Positions 8,198 through 17,951 of a stretch of 64,000 bases of DNA are shown piece by piece. The first letter of the stretch is position 1, and each line of letters opens with the position of its first letter. The translations under genes were made by a program, and so were the position numbers. The notes beneath the pieces are model-generated. The model did no database searches. It was given only the letters and a program-made list of their open reading frames with translations, and was not told the origin of the DNA. The stretch spans positions 1 through 64,000 of the forward strand of contig NZ_JAVAMP010000008.1 in the NCBI RefSeq assembly GCF_030730905.1, given 5' to 3'. This stretch comes from Chengkuizengella axinellae (GTDB taxonomy: Bacteria; Bacillota; Bacilli; Paenibacillales; KCTC-33759).

Positions 8198-8686
8198 TTA
8201 TCGATTCGGATTAATCCTTGTAATTTGACATGTAGATATAATTCTATTAATGCTTGTCGGATCAAAAGTAAAGGCTAAAATTACAATTCCTTCACCAACT
8301 CTTGAAACAATTCCTGTGACGGGAATTGGATTTGATCCTCCAACATATTCTATTTCTACTTCTTCATTAGTAAGTGATTGCAATTCATTTGTAGCTGGAT
8401 CCTCACAGCAACGACATTCTCCTTTGTTATCTATACTTATTGGTTTTAGTGTAATCTCATTTATGTCAACACTACCTAAAGTACCTCCAATACCAGTGAC
8501 ATTACATATAGGAACTGAACCTTCTGAAGTATTAGCTATAAAATTATCAGCAGAAATGATTTGTCCAACAACAGTTTGATTACCACTAGTTGTATCGATA
8601 AAAACACCTAAATCTGTTATTTGTTGCATTACACCCTGCATCGGACAAACGCAACAATCACAAATCGTTTTATCAAAAAATCCCAT
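8198..8686 (-). CDS. Cysteine-rich protein of unknown function (CDCCVC N terminus)
   Basis: A 162-residue protein that I cannot assign. It opens MGFFDKTICDCCVCPMQG with cysteines at 9, 11, 12 and 14, and has a second cluster CRCC at 91-94. The rest is beta-rich and Val/Ile/Gly-rich (for example VGQIISADNFIANTSEG and VEIEYVGGSNPIPVTGIVSR). There is no signal peptide or membrane segment. Cys clusters plus beta repeats recall self-assembling spore-coat or exosporium proteins, but this is inference. The RBS is GGAGGTGAG. CATAAAATA, a sigma-K-like -10 box, lies about 35 nt before the start. Confidence 0.55.
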   Translation of the reverse strand: MGFFDKTICDCCVCPMQGVMQQITDLGVFIDTTSGNQTVVGQIISADNFIANTSEGSVPICNVTGIGGTLGSVDINEITLKPISIDNKGECRCCEDPATNELQSLTNEEVEIEYVGGSNPIPVTGIVSRVGEGIVILAFTFDPTSINRIISTCQITRINPNR

Positions 8687-8720
8687 GTACTCACCTCCAA
8701 GAATAAAATAAAATACATTC

Positions 8721-8729
8721 TATTTTATG
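8721..8729 (-). promoter_or_regulatory. Possible sporulation-type -10 (CATA-N3-TA)
   Basis: The minus strand reads CATAAAATA about 35 nt before the ATG of the Cys-rich protein gene. It fits the sigma-K -10 pattern CATA-N3-TA, but no AC-type -35 lies at the usual distance. The AT-rich background makes a chance match possible. Confidence 0.25.
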
Positions 8730-8804
8730 ATGTACGCTCATTGGATTTGATGATAGACCAGTTGGCTATCGATTTATTATAAAATCCGCACTTATCCATA
8801 TTAA

Positions 8805-9080
8805 CTAATTGCCTTTTCTCCATTTCCATTCATAATAAGCCCACATAATCAAGCCATATAATACTCCGATCATAAAACCGTTTAAGAGACCTGCAACCAA
8901 ACCACCTATGATATTTCCTAAATTAAAAATATTAGTAAAACCCATATCCATACTCATTTGAAAAAATACAATAAGAATTCCTACAGGAAACCCATAAGTT
9001 AGAATACCTCTCTTCCAGATATACTTTATTTTCCCTTTCTTACGGATATCTCCCCAATTATTACGACTTAATCCACTCAA
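8805..9080 (-). CDS. Small two-helix membrane protein
   Basis: A 91-residue protein with two hydrophobic segments (about residues 28-46 and 55-82), each flanked by basic residues. The Gly-rich stretch NIIGGLVAGLLNGFMIGVLYG suggests tight helix packing. No family is recognised. The start is TTG behind GAGGTGTAAAAA. It sits between topB and the Cys-rich gene on the same strand. Confidence 0.6.
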   Translation of the reverse strand: MSGLSRNNWGDIRKKGKIKYIWKRGILTYGFPVGILIVFFQMSMDMGFTNIFNLGNIIGGLVAGLLNGFMIGVLYGLIMWAYYEWKWRKGN

Positions 9081-9129
9081 TTTTTACACCTCTAATATCA
9101 TTTATTGTTTATTGTAAATGAAAAATCAA

Positions 9130-11334
9130 TTATTTTAATTTCAACTTAGCCAATGCATCTGCAAGAGCAGTATTCATAGGTTCGTCATCTTTTTTATTTT
9201 GCTTTTTCATATACTGAGCAACATCACGTTTAGATGCTTTTCCTTGTTTTTCCTTTTCTTTTCTTTGCTGGAAGGAGGATAGTTTCTCTCGATAGTTACA
9301 GCTGCAAACAAATATTTGCCCTTCTCCTTCACCTCTTAACTCCATTTTTTTCTTACATTGCGGACAGCGTGCATTTGTGGTTCTAGCAACATTTTTTCGA
9401 TGTCCACATTCACGATCCTGACAAACAAGCATTTTTCCTTTTTTCCCATTAACGGCTAGCATTGGTTTTTCACACTCAGGACATCTTGTTGTTGTCATAT
9501 TGTCATGTTTAAACTTTTGTTCGCTTTGTTTAATCTCAGAAACAATCTGCTTCGCATATCCTCTCATATCTTGTACGAAGGTTTGCTTCGATAACTTCCC
9601 TTTTGAAATGGCTGTTAGCTTTTGTTCCCACTTCGCAGTTAAAGCTGGCGATTTAAGATCCTCTGGTACTAACTCTAGAAGTTGTTTTCCTTTTGAGGTG
9701 ATATTTAAATATTTCCCTCTTTTTTCAATTAAAAAAGTGCCCAATAGTTTCTCAATGATATCTGCTCGTGTAGCAACCGTTCCTAGGCCCCCAGTTTCAC
9801 CTAACGTACGAGCTAAAGAAGATTTTCCACTTTCTGCATCCATATATTTTTGAGGATTTTCCATGGCAGAAAGCAATGTACCTTCTGTGAAAAATTCAGG
9901 AGGTTTCGTTTCACCCTCTGTTTTTTTCATCTGCAGCACTTCTAGTTTTTGTCCCTTTTGAAAAGTTGGTAAAGATTGATCCTGTTCATTTTTCCCATCT
10001 TCATCTAACTCATCATTAGGTGATTTTCCGTAAACTTCTTTCCAACCTGGAGAAATCACTCTTTTCCCTTTAGCTATAAATAATTGTTCACCAATGACAG
10101 CCCGTACGATTGTTTGTTCAAACTCCATCGGAGGACTTAATACAGCTAGAAATCTTTTCACAACTAGATCATATATTTTTAATTCCTTATCATTTAAATC
10201 CCTTAAGTTTACTTTTTGCTCTGTTGGAATAATGGCATGATGATCTGATACTTTACTATTATCAACAAATGATTTGTTTGGTTTAATATTAGCATTCAAA
10301 AGATTAGATGTTACTTCTTTATAAGAAGAAACCGAACAAGCGCGAATTCGATCCTTCAGCGTGTCAACAATATCAGATGATAAGAATCTGGAATCCGTTC
10401 TTGGGTATGTTAAATATTTATGCGTTTCGTATAATCGCTGCATAATGGACAGTGTTTCTTTTGCAGAATATCCAAATAATCGATTTGCATCTCTTTGTAA
10501 TTCCGTTAGATCATATAACGCAGGTGCAAAGCTCTTTTTGGGTGTTTTTTTAACTTCTTGTATGACTAAAGATTGATTCCTTATAGAAGATAGAATCCGA
10601 TCTATTTGCGATTCATCAAATAATCGAATCTCTTTTGTTTTAATGTCCTGCCAAGTAAATGTCACTGATGGCTGCACTACTGATTTGATACCATAAAAGG
10701 TTTTTGGCTTAAAAGATGTAATTTCCTCTTCTCGTTTTGAAATCATGGACAACGTTGGTGTCTGTACTCTACCGCAAGATAATTGTGCGTTGAATTTACA
10801 AGTTAAAGCTCGTGTTCCATTGATCCCGACCACCCAATCTGCTTCTGCTCGTGCTGATGCTGAAGAATACAAATTCTCATACTGTTTTCCTGGTTTCAGT
10901 TGTTTAAACCCATCTTTAATAGCCTTATCAGTAACAGAAGAAATCCAAAGTCTATGAACAGGTTTGCGACAGTGTGCTTTTTCTATGATCCATCTTGCCA
11001 CTAATTCTCCTTCTCTTCCAGCATCTGTTGCAATAACAATATCTTTTACATCTTTTCTAGTCATCTGCTTTTTCACAGTTTGAAACTGTTTTGAAGTGTT
11101 TCGAATAACGACTAGCTTTAACTTTTGTGGCAGCATGGGTAAATCTTCAATTCGCCAAGATTTATATTTATCTTCATAGGATTCTGGATCAGCAAGCGTA
11201 ACTAGATGACCTAATGCCCACGTCACGATATAATGATTCCCTTCAAAAAAACCATTTCCTTTTTTATTGCAGTTTAATACTCTTGCTATATCTCTTCCAA
11301 CAGAAGGTTTTTCTGCAAGTACAATCGTTTTCAT
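9130..11334 (-). CDS. topB: DNA topoisomerase III
   Basis: A 734-residue type IA topoisomerase. The N-terminal Toprim domain begins MKTIVLAEKPSVGRDIA with the metal-binding DAGREGELVARW near residue 100. CGRVQTPTLSMI and the active-site Tyr in LTYPRTDSRFLSSD (near 310) follow. The C terminus carries two Cys4 zinc ribbons (CPECEKPML...CQDRECGHR and CPQCKKKMELR...CSC) and a Lys-rich tail. This matches Bacillus TopB, which decatenates and relaxes DNA. The start at 11334 follows GGAGAGATTAAAT; the longer frame to 11349 has no RBS. It appears to be transcribed alone. Confidence 0.95.
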   Translation of the reverse strand: MKTIVLAEKPSVGRDIARVLNCNKKGNGFFEGNHYIVTWALGHLVTLADPESYEDKYKSWRIEDLPMLPQKLKLVVIRNTSKQFQTVKKQMTRKDVKDIVIATDAGREGELVARWIIEKAHCRKPVHRLWISSVTDKAIKDGFKQLKPGKQYENLYSSASARAEADWVVGINGTRALTCKFNAQLSCGRVQTPTLSMISKREEEITSFKPKTFYGIKSVVQPSVTFTWQDIKTKEIRLFDESQIDRILSSIRNQSLVIQEVKKTPKKSFAPALYDLTELQRDANRLFGYSAKETLSIMQRLYETHKYLTYPRTDSRFLSSDIVDTLKDRIRACSVSSYKEVTSNLLNANIKPNKSFVDNSKVSDHHAIIPTEQKVNLRDLNDKELKIYDLVVKRFLAVLSPPMEFEQTIVRAVIGEQLFIAKGKRVISPGWKEVYGKSPNDELDEDGKNEQDQSLPTFQKGQKLEVLQMKKTEGETKPPEFFTEGTLLSAMENPQKYMDAESGKSSLARTLGETGGLGTVATRADIIEKLLGTFLIEKRGKYLNITSKGKQLLELVPEDLKSPALTAKWEQKLTAISKGKLSKQTFVQDMRGYAKQIVSEIKQSEQKFKHDNMTTTRCPECEKPMLAVNGKKGKMLVCQDRECGHRKNVARTTNARCPQCKKKMELRGEGEGQIFVCSCNYREKLSSFQQRKEKEKQGKASKRDVAQYMKKQNKKDDEPMNTALADALAKLKLK

Positions 11335-11470
11335 ATTTAATCTCTCCATAACTTTAAGTACAAAATAATAGCCTTACTATACCACATTCTTGATTATTTT
11401 TATAAAACATTTAATTTTTTATTACAATATAATATTTTTACTAAGCATATAGGCTCGACAAAAACAAAGA

Positions 11471-11507
11471 AAATCACACTGATCTTAGAAAAGGATTCAG
11501 TGTGATT
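11471..11507 (-). terminator. Terminator of the SLH protein gene
   Basis: A perfect 11-bp stem, AATCACACTGA and its complement, is followed by TTCTTTGTTTTT on the minus strand. It lies about 50 nt after the stop at 11556. Confidence 0.8.
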
Positions 11508-11555
11508 AATATTATACAAGTTCATATTAAGGACTGATGGAAAGAACCATAAATT

Positions 11556-13814
11556 CTAATAAAAAGTTCTTATTTTATCCATTTGATTCATCACATTTAC
11601 TAGTTTACCAATTGAAACGGCTAATTGCGCTAAGGTAACAGGTTCTTTTGGACGTATGGTACCATGATCATCTTTTGTAATAATTCCTAGCGCATTTGCA
11701 ATAGCCACATGACCCGTGTATTCCTCTGAAATTTGATCTACATCTGTAAAACTGGTCGAATATAAATCTTCTTGTTCTGCCATTACTTGTAATCCTAAGA
11801 AACGAACATACCAATAAGCCAATCTTTCTCTAGTCAACGGTTCTTCTAAATCAAAAATCTCTAGCTCTGTATTAATAATTCCTCTTTGAGCAGCTGCTTC
11901 TACAATTTCATAAGAAGCTGCTGAATCACTAACGTTTTTAAAAGATTGAGATCCTTCTAAACTATCCGCATAGCCAACAATAATATCGTTATAATACAAC
12001 GACTTTAATAAAATGTTTAATCCTTCCTCAACGTTTAATGGTTCGTCAGTTTTTACTTGTTCAAAAGTATCCTTCGTTATAATTCCACTTTGGATCATAT
12101 AATTAAGCTCAGCTGACGCCCATGGATGGTCAACGGTAATATTAGGCGTTTCGATTGAATCTGATTCGTAACTTCTCAATACTCGTTCTCCAGTCATTGC
12201 ATCTAAATACCCAGGACCATAATCAATACCATATACAAGTTTGTAATGATCATCCTGTTCATTTTCTTCATAATATCCATACCAGAAGTTATCTTGTCTA
12301 AAATAATATAAATCAGTGGACATCTCTTCCAGATAAACAGATATTGCCTCTTCTTTGTTTATTATCGGGTCAGCATCAGGAAATTCAAGATTCGTATCTA
12401 TATTTACTGAATAACTTAATAATTTGTCTTCTTTGGAAATTCTAACATAGATATAATCCCCTGTATAAGGAATGCCATTGATTAATCTAGTAAATTCAAA
12501 ATTATAATAGTCATCCCTCTCATCATATTGATTATATGAATCCTCTTTCCACGCCAGCCCTTCGGATGCAGCAGGAGAGAACAGTTGTAAATATTCAATA
12601 GCCCTTTCTCTAGCAACTTCTAAGGATAATTCAGCATCATCAGTAGTGTCTGATGGTCTATTAAAGCTGTATAAGTATAGATCAGTTACATCTCCATTGA
12701 TTCCATTAAATGTAATGTCGCCATAATTTTCATTTATTTTAAATGTAATGCTATAACTTAAATCCTCCTGCCTCCTCCTTTCGTTTACATTTTCTATACT
12801 AATTTCAGTTTGTTCAATATCTAACACTTGGCTAATGATTTGCAACGAATAATCTTCAATGTTTTCTTTATTGAAACTAGATGTTGGTATTTGAACAGCA
12901 TCTGAAATGACCTGATACTCTGAAACAGGTTTGTACTCGACAAACTCTCCTTTAACAAAATATGTACCATCATTGGCTTTCATCATATTGAGTTCAGGTT
13001 GTATCATATAAGCCAGTGTTATTTCAGCTTCATCTATACCTTTATTCCATTCTGTAATATACTGCAGTTCGACATTTAAATCGTTCTCTAGTTGAGTTTG
13101 AATATCTACCTCAGATAAAATTCCATCTACAGCATCAAAAGTATGTTCTTCTAAGGAGATAGCATAATTATGATAATAGTAACTAATGATTTCACCATTT
13201 CCTAAAACTGTAATCCTTCCTTGCTGATCAGAGATACGAAGACCATTTTTTACCTTATAAAATTCATACTCATACTGCACAGGTTCAGTTAAAGGTCTCT
13301 GAGAGTAGGATCTATATTCACTTAATTTCACTTCATAATCGTTTAAGTCTATAAATTGATTGAGAAATTCTTTTGCAATCCCCAGACCTTCATCTTGTGT
13401 AATTGCGGGAGGAAATAATGCATTCTCTTTATCCTTGTCTCCCCTAAAATAAAAGCTAGTGAGTATCAATTCATCGCCATAAAAGGAGAAGTTGCTGCGT
13501 ACATAGGAACCAGTGAATTGATCTGCTTCCTCTTCATATGATAAATCATATGTCTTGGCACCATCTCCAGAAGAATTGTATCCTTCGTATATAAAATTTT
13601 GTTCGTTTACTGAAGAAAATTGATCAGGGAACAATTCCTTCACCTTTTTAATTAAATTTTCCTTTGTCACCTCTTCTACCTCATCAGATATCTGATTTTC
13701 GGATATTAAATTGATAGTTTCTTCAACAGAATTACCTTCTGCGAAACTAGTAGGAACAACTGTAGTGAATAATAGAAAAAATACGATTACTGATATAAAC
13801 TTTTTTTTAATCAT
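11556..13814 (-). CDS. Exported YcdB/YcdC-like protein with three SLH modules
   Basis: A 752-residue secreted protein. Residues 1-25 form a signal peptide (KKK, a hydrophobic core, then SFA before EG). The long middle (~40-545) contains repeated PepSY/YcdB-like segments such as LSLEVARERAIEYLQLFSP and EVARERA/NKEEAISVYLEE helices that alternate with beta strands. The C terminus has three S-layer homology modules: HPWASAELNYMIQSGII (~560), ASYEIVEAAAQRGII (~625) and EYTGHVAIANALGIITKDD (~690). These modules usually bind pyruvylated secondary cell wall polymer, so the protein is probably held on the cell surface. It is monocistronic with its own terminator. The role of the YcdB part is unknown; inhibition of envelope enzymes is one possibility. 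Confidence 0.8.
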   Translation of the reverse strand: MIKKKFISVIVFFLLFTTVVPTSFAEGNSVEETINLISENQISDEVEEVTKENLIKKVKELFPDQFSSVNEQNFIYEGYNSSGDGAKTYDLSYEEEADQFTGSYVRSNFSFYGDELILTSFYFRGDKDKENALFPPAITQDEGLGIAKEFLNQFIDLNDYEVKLSEYRSYSQRPLTEPVQYEYEFYKVKNGLRISDQQGRITVLGNGEIISYYYHNYAISLEEHTFDAVDGILSEVDIQTQLENDLNVELQYITEWNKGIDEAEITLAYMIQPELNMMKANDGTYFVKGEFVEYKPVSEYQVISDAVQIPTSSFNKENIEDYSLQIISQVLDIEQTEISIENVNERRRQEDLSYSITFKINENYGDITFNGINGDVTDLYLYSFNRPSDTTDDAELSLEVARERAIEYLQLFSPAASEGLAWKEDSYNQYDERDDYYNFEFTRLINGIPYTGDYIYVRISKEDKLLSYSVNIDTNLEFPDADPIINKEEAISVYLEEMSTDLYYFRQDNFWYGYYEENEQDDHYKLVYGIDYGPGYLDAMTGERVLRSYESDSIETPNITVDHPWASAELNYMIQSGIITKDTFEQVKTDEPLNVEEGLNILLKSLYYNDIIVGYADSLEGSQSFKNVSDSAASYEIVEAAAQRGIINTELEIFDLEEPLTRERLAYWYVRFLGLQVMAEQEDLYSTSFTDVDQISEEYTGHVAIANALGIITKDDHGTIRPKEPVTLAQLAVSIGKLVNVMNQMDKIRTFY

Positions 13815-14082
13815 TCATTAACCTCCAACATTTCTATAAAATGGTATCTACTTTGTTTAAAATTAGTATATTTCAACTTGATTGTCAATATTAACCTTCA
13901 AATCCATTCATTATATTTGGCTTCATAATAGATTATGATATGATGTAAAAAACTTTAATAACATAACAAATCGTAAACCAAGCTAAGTCGAGCTGGCATT
14001 CCAACGGTAAAATGATTTGATCAACTTGCATTTTATATGTAAAACGATTTGATGAATAAGTTGGAATTGAGGAGGAATTAAA

Positions 14083-14634
14083 GTGATAAAAAATCAAGGA
14101 ATATATATTAAACTATTAGACATTTCTGATGCTGAGAATATGCTGAAACTAGAACTAGATAATAAAGATTTTTTCCAGTTATATACTCCTTTAAGAAACG
14201 AGAAGTTTTACTCATTAGAAGGACAAGTAGAGCGAATTGAAAAAAGTATACTATTTGCAAAAGAGGACGCTGGTTATTCATTCGGAGTTTTCCTTCTAGA
14301 CAATAGGGAATTGATAGGAAATGTTGCATTATCTGAAGTTGTGAGAAGTGATTTGCAAAGCTGCTGGATAGGATACTACCTAGACAAAAAACAAAATGGA
14401 AAAGGATACATGTCAGAGGCATTGAAACTAGCTGTAGAGTATGCCTTTAAAGAGCTAAATCTACATCGAATTGAGGCTGGAGTTATGCCGCATAACAAAG
14501 CTTCAATAAAAGTATTGGAAAAAGCAGGTTTTCACAAAGAAGGAATCGCCATCAAAAATGTAAGAATTAATGGTAAATGGGAAGATCACCAAACGCTTGC
14601 CATTATAAATGATGATGAAGATACAAACCAATAA
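14083..14634 (+). CDS. RimJ/RimL-type GNAT acetyltransferase
   Basis: A 183-residue acetyltransferase of the ribosomal-protein-alanine type (Acetyltransf_3). SCWIGYYLDKKQNGKGYMSEAL carries the acetyl-CoA loop (Q-N-G-K-G), and LHRIEAGVMPHNKASIKVLEKAGF is the typical end motif. It is of full family length. The GTG start follows GGAGGAATTAAA. Whether it modifies a ribosomal protein or a small molecule cannot be told. It is a single gene with its own terminator. Confidence 0.85.
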   Translation: MIKNQGIYIKLLDISDAENMLKLELDNKDFFQLYTPLRNEKFYSLEGQVERIEKSILFAKEDAGYSFGVFLLDNRELIGNVALSEVVRSDLQSCWIGYYLDKKQNGKGYMSEALKLAVEYAFKELNLHRIEAGVMPHNKASIKVLEKAGFHKEGIAIKNVRINGKWEDHQTLAIINDDEDTNQ

Positions 14635-14642
14635 TAAGTAGA

Positions 14643-14666
14643 AAAACTCGCAAGTCAGCGAGTTTT
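14643..14666. terminator. Bidirectional terminator
   Basis: AAAACTCGC and GCGAGTTTT pair around AAGTCA with T runs on both sides. It lies between the convergent acetyltransferase and phosphotransferase genes and can serve both. Confidence 0.8.
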
Positions 14667-14697
14667 ATTCATGTCCACACATATTAAATTAAAAATA

Positions 14698-17262
14698 TTA
14701 TTCCAATATTTCAACTTTGCCAGTCTCTCCATTCACTCTTACCATCTGACCGTCTTTTAACACACTTGTCGCTGAGGGAATACCAACGACGGCAGGGATT
14801 CCATATTCCCTTGCAACGATTCCTCCATGACTTACAGGTCCACCATATTCCATTATCAAACCTTTTGCAGTAATAAATAATGGGGTCCAAGCTGGATTAG
14901 TACTCTCAGTAACTAGAACTTCTCCTTCCAACAAATTAGAATCAGTTGGATTTATAACAACCCGCACTTTTCCTTCATAAGTACCAGCAGATAAAGGCAT
15001 TCCCTGCAGCATCTTACTATTTGGATCAAATTTCTGTGCTGAATAATAGGTTTCTCCTGTATTTAGGATAATTCTTGGAATCGTTGTTCTAGTGAGCTGC
15101 TTTTGATAAGTGTGTTTATTTTTGATAACAACTTGTCTTAATTTCTTCTTATTTATAATTTCCGATTCTCTTAAATAAAAAATATCCTCAACCTCTTCAA
15201 TGAAACCATCTTTTTTAAATTCTTCACCAACATCCAGCATAACTCCCCTTGCGATAGTCATCATTCTTACTATATCAAATTTCGGGTATTCCCTCATCCC
15301 AGCAGCAATGCGATAATCGATCATCATTTGTTTCATTTTTAGAGCTTTTCTTTTTCCTTTATCTACTTTTATTTTTTGATAAATCTCTTCTATGAGTAGA
15401 TCAGCTTTCTCTCCATTCTCATTAATTTCTGCTATATTTCGATAGTACATCTGATCCACCATATAAGATTTAATTAAACTAATCATATATTCTGGGTCTT
15501 CAGACCATCTATTTATACCAAAATCTAATTCTACAGTACTACGATGCCCAAATTTATTTAATAATTCCTTGATTTTGGGGTGGTTTTTTGTGGGTTCAAT
15601 CTTATACTCGTCAAAGTATTTTGCTAGCTGATTAAGCAACATACCCAATTCAACGGAAATACAGCCTGGAAATGATTTTGTTAAAGGAGTAATGTCAAAG
15701 GTATCCCCATACATTTTCCATATTTTTTTTTCTATTTTAGGAAAGTTCATATATTCAGTACAGTACCAGCTCTGTTTCGAAACAGCTAAATTAAAAGCTT
15801 CAATCATCACAATTTTCATAAAATCCAGTTTATCCTCTATTGATTCAAGTTTAGCTGCTTTTTTTATATGCTCTTGGATAACTGTTTCTCCTATTGATTT
15901 CAAATGATCGTACCGTTCTGTAATAGGGATTTTTTTTGCTTCACGTAATTTTTGTATTCCCATATATCCATATTTGATAACTCCCCAAGGAATTCTAAAT
16001 TTAATTCCCTGTTTAGACAATTTTTTTCCGTGCTGCAAAATCAATTTATTCATAGTTTCTTCAAGTGGTAGGTCGTTTCCTGCAAACGCTTTACCAAATT
16101 GTTTGCCTATGAATTTATTAGATAACAAATAACTAATATCTACAAAAATGCGGCCATCCGTATATTTAACAAACTTTTTATTAATCGGTTTTTTTCGTGA
16201 AGTCATAATATTAATCATCGCTGGCAGTGATTCACTAAACATATCAAATCCTAATGGAGTAAAAGGCTCTTTCATCCCTAACATGACAGTATTTACACAT
16301 AAATAAGCTCTAAGTTTCCCATCTTGATCCAAATTTTCTATCGGAAATAATGAGGTAATATCCCTTGATTGAACAACAAAAAACTCATCTTTATCGTTAA
16401 TCGCAAATTCAATATCTTGAGGCAGACCAAAATAGTTCTGAATTTTCTCTGCTTCGTTAACAATCATCTGAATATGTTGTTGTTGCAATGAATTTGCTGT
16501 TCTTTTATGATTTTCCACTGGAACATATTGAATCCCCTCTTCTGAGAACTGACACAAAATATCTTTAGAGGAAATCTCTTTTTTAATGATTGTTCTGTCA
16601 TCTTTATTTACTGTATATTGATCTGGATTGACTTCCCCACTAACAATGGCTTCCCCCAAACCGTATGATGAATTAATGAGAAATTCATTTCTTACACCAG
16701 TTAAGGGATTTGCAGTAAATATTATTCCTGATATTTTGGCATTCACCATTTCTTGAATCACTACTGCGTGTGAGAAATCTGATGAAATCTTATATTTCTT
16801 TCTATACTCAATAGCTCTTTCATTCCACAGAGATTGCCAGCATAAAATGATCTTCTTAACAACATCTTTTATCGTCACATTAAGATAAGTGTTGTATTGA
16901 CCAGCAAAACTCATGCCAGGCAAGTCTTCTGCAGTTGAACTGCTTCTTATTGCCAACCGGCCACTAGCAAATTTACTTACCTCTAACTCAATTTGTTTGA
17001 TTCGTTCATTTGAAATGAGTTCCTCTTTAAAATATTCTTTTATCACTTCAGACTGTTTAAGTGAGGATTCACCTAGGTTAAGAATCTCATTTATTTTTTC
17101 TATTAATTTGTTGTTCATTAAATACTCATCATAAATTACTGTTGAAATGACAAACCCATTTGGAACATTTAAACCTAAATTGTACATCCTGCTTAAATTG
17201 TACCCTTTTCCCCCAACTAAATGAAAATCTTCACCCCCAATTTCCTCAAACCATAAGTTCAT
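14698..17262 (-). CDS. Rifampicin phosphotransferase / YvkC-like PEP-synthase family protein
   Basis: An 854-residue dikinase-like enzyme. The N-terminal ATP-binding domain runs to about residue 310 (GGKGYNLSRM, RSSSTAEDLPGMSFAGQYNT). A long middle domain follows (~320-760). The C-terminal swivelling phosphohistidine domain contains GGPVSHGGIVAREYGIPAV, with the catalytic His near 815. This order (ATP, substrate domain, His) and length fit rifampicin phosphotransferase and Bacillus YvkC rather than true PEP synthase, whose PEP domain is last. A TetR gene ends 3 bp upstream, like the yvkB-yvkC arrangement. The substrate may be a rifamycin or another antibiotic; this is inferred from family. 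Confidence 0.75.
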   Translation of the reverse strand: MNLWFEEIGGEDFHLVGGKGYNLSRMYNLGLNVPNGFVISTVIYDEYLMNNKLIEKINEILNLGESSLKQSEVIKEYFKEELISNERIKQIELEVSKFASGRLAIRSSSTAEDLPGMSFAGQYNTYLNVTIKDVVKKIILCWQSLWNERAIEYRKKYKISSDFSHAVVIQEMVNAKISGIIFTANPLTGVRNEFLINSSYGLGEAIVSGEVNPDQYTVNKDDRTIIKKEISSKDILCQFSEEGIQYVPVENHKRTANSLQQQHIQMIVNEAEKIQNYFGLPQDIEFAINDKDEFFVVQSRDITSLFPIENLDQDGKLRAYLCVNTVMLGMKEPFTPLGFDMFSESLPAMINIMTSRKKPINKKFVKYTDGRIFVDISYLLSNKFIGKQFGKAFAGNDLPLEETMNKLILQHGKKLSKQGIKFRIPWGVIKYGYMGIQKLREAKKIPITERYDHLKSIGETVIQEHIKKAAKLESIEDKLDFMKIVMIEAFNLAVSKQSWYCTEYMNFPKIEKKIWKMYGDTFDITPLTKSFPGCISVELGMLLNQLAKYFDEYKIEPTKNHPKIKELLNKFGHRSTVELDFGINRWSEDPEYMISLIKSYMVDQMYYRNIAEINENGEKADLLIEEIYQKIKVDKGKRKALKMKQMMIDYRIAAGMREYPKFDIVRMMTIARGVMLDVGEEFKKDGFIEEVEDIFYLRESEIINKKKLRQVVIKNKHTYQKQLTRTTIPRIILNTGETYYSAQKFDPNSKMLQGMPLSAGTYEGKVRVVINPTDSNLLEGEVLVTESTNPAWTPLFITAKGLIMEYGGPVSHGGIVAREYGIPAVVGIPSATSVLKDGQMVRVNGETGKVEILE

Positions 17263-17265
17263 TTA

Positions 17266-17937
17266 TTATTCCTCCCCTTTCCGCTCATTAATTGCACTAT
17301 GAACATAATCAAGAGCGGGTTCCTTTATTTTAATGAGATAATTTTTCAATCCCAATGTTTGAACCAATAAAGTTTCCGTGAAATCCAATAGATCTTCAAA
17401 TTCCTGTAATACATCTGTGTTTTCTGCATAAATCACTTCTCTGGATTTATTGAAAATCATCATGACTTCCCGTGTCCATAATCCAGCCAACAATTTTGGG
17501 TATTGAACATCAAATACTCTTTCTTCTTTCCCTTTTGTAAATAATTTCATATAGCATTCAATTGTCATTTCTTCAAATCGGTCTGCTAATTTTCTTAATA
17601 TCATGTGATTACCTTTAAAAGAAAATAGTGTTTTCATTTTTGGCCATTCTTCGATTTGATCGACCTTATATCTGCTTATTTTTAAAAATACTAAATTTAT
17701 GGATTCTATAACAGTAAGATCAGTGTCTCTAAAAATCTCCTCATAATTCAACTTTAATTTGTTTATATAATTCATTGTAATGGCTTCAAGAATCTCGTCC
17801 TTTGATTTAAAGTGATGATAAAATCCACCTTTTGAACTTCCTACTAATTCAATAATTTCTGATACGGTTGTTTTTTCATACCCTTTTTCCGCAAATAAAT
17901 CATAAGCCGTACTTATAATCTTTTGTTTTAAGTCCAT
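17266..17937 (-). CDS. TetR/AcrR family regulator
   Basis: A 223-residue repressor. The helix-turn-helix lies in residues ~5-50 (KIISTAYDLFAEKGYEKTT, then SSKGGFYHHFKSKDEIL); the rest is the helical ligand-binding domain. It is the first gene of a two-gene operon with the phosphotransferase, whose start is 3 bp after this stop. A near-perfect 25-bp palindrome lies 15 nt upstream of the ATG and is the probable operator, so autoregulation is likely. The inducer is unknown. The RBS is AGGAGAC. Confidence 0.9.
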   Translation of the reverse strand: MDLKQKIISTAYDLFAEKGYEKTTVSEIIELVGSSKGGFYHHFKSKDEILEAITMNYINKLKLNYEEIFRDTDLTVIESINLVFLKISRYKVDQIEEWPKMKTLFSFKGNHMILRKLADRFEEMTIECYMKLFTKGKEERVFDVQYPKLLAGLWTREVMMIFNKSREVIYAENTDVLQEFEDLLDFTETLLVQTLGLKNYLIKIKEPALDYVHSAINERKGEE

Positions 17938-17951
17938 TTAGAAGTCTCCTT

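Noticed and set aside
8250-8579. 109-codon open frame antisense to the Cys-rich gene
   Set aside because: Shadow frame; the minus-strand gene has a strong RBS, Cys clusters and a terminator.
13974-14068. Imperfect direct repeat (AAAATGATTTGAT and AAAACGATTTGAT) before the acetyltransferase gene
   Set aside because: Only two loose copies without symmetry to a promoter; could be an operator but support is too thin.
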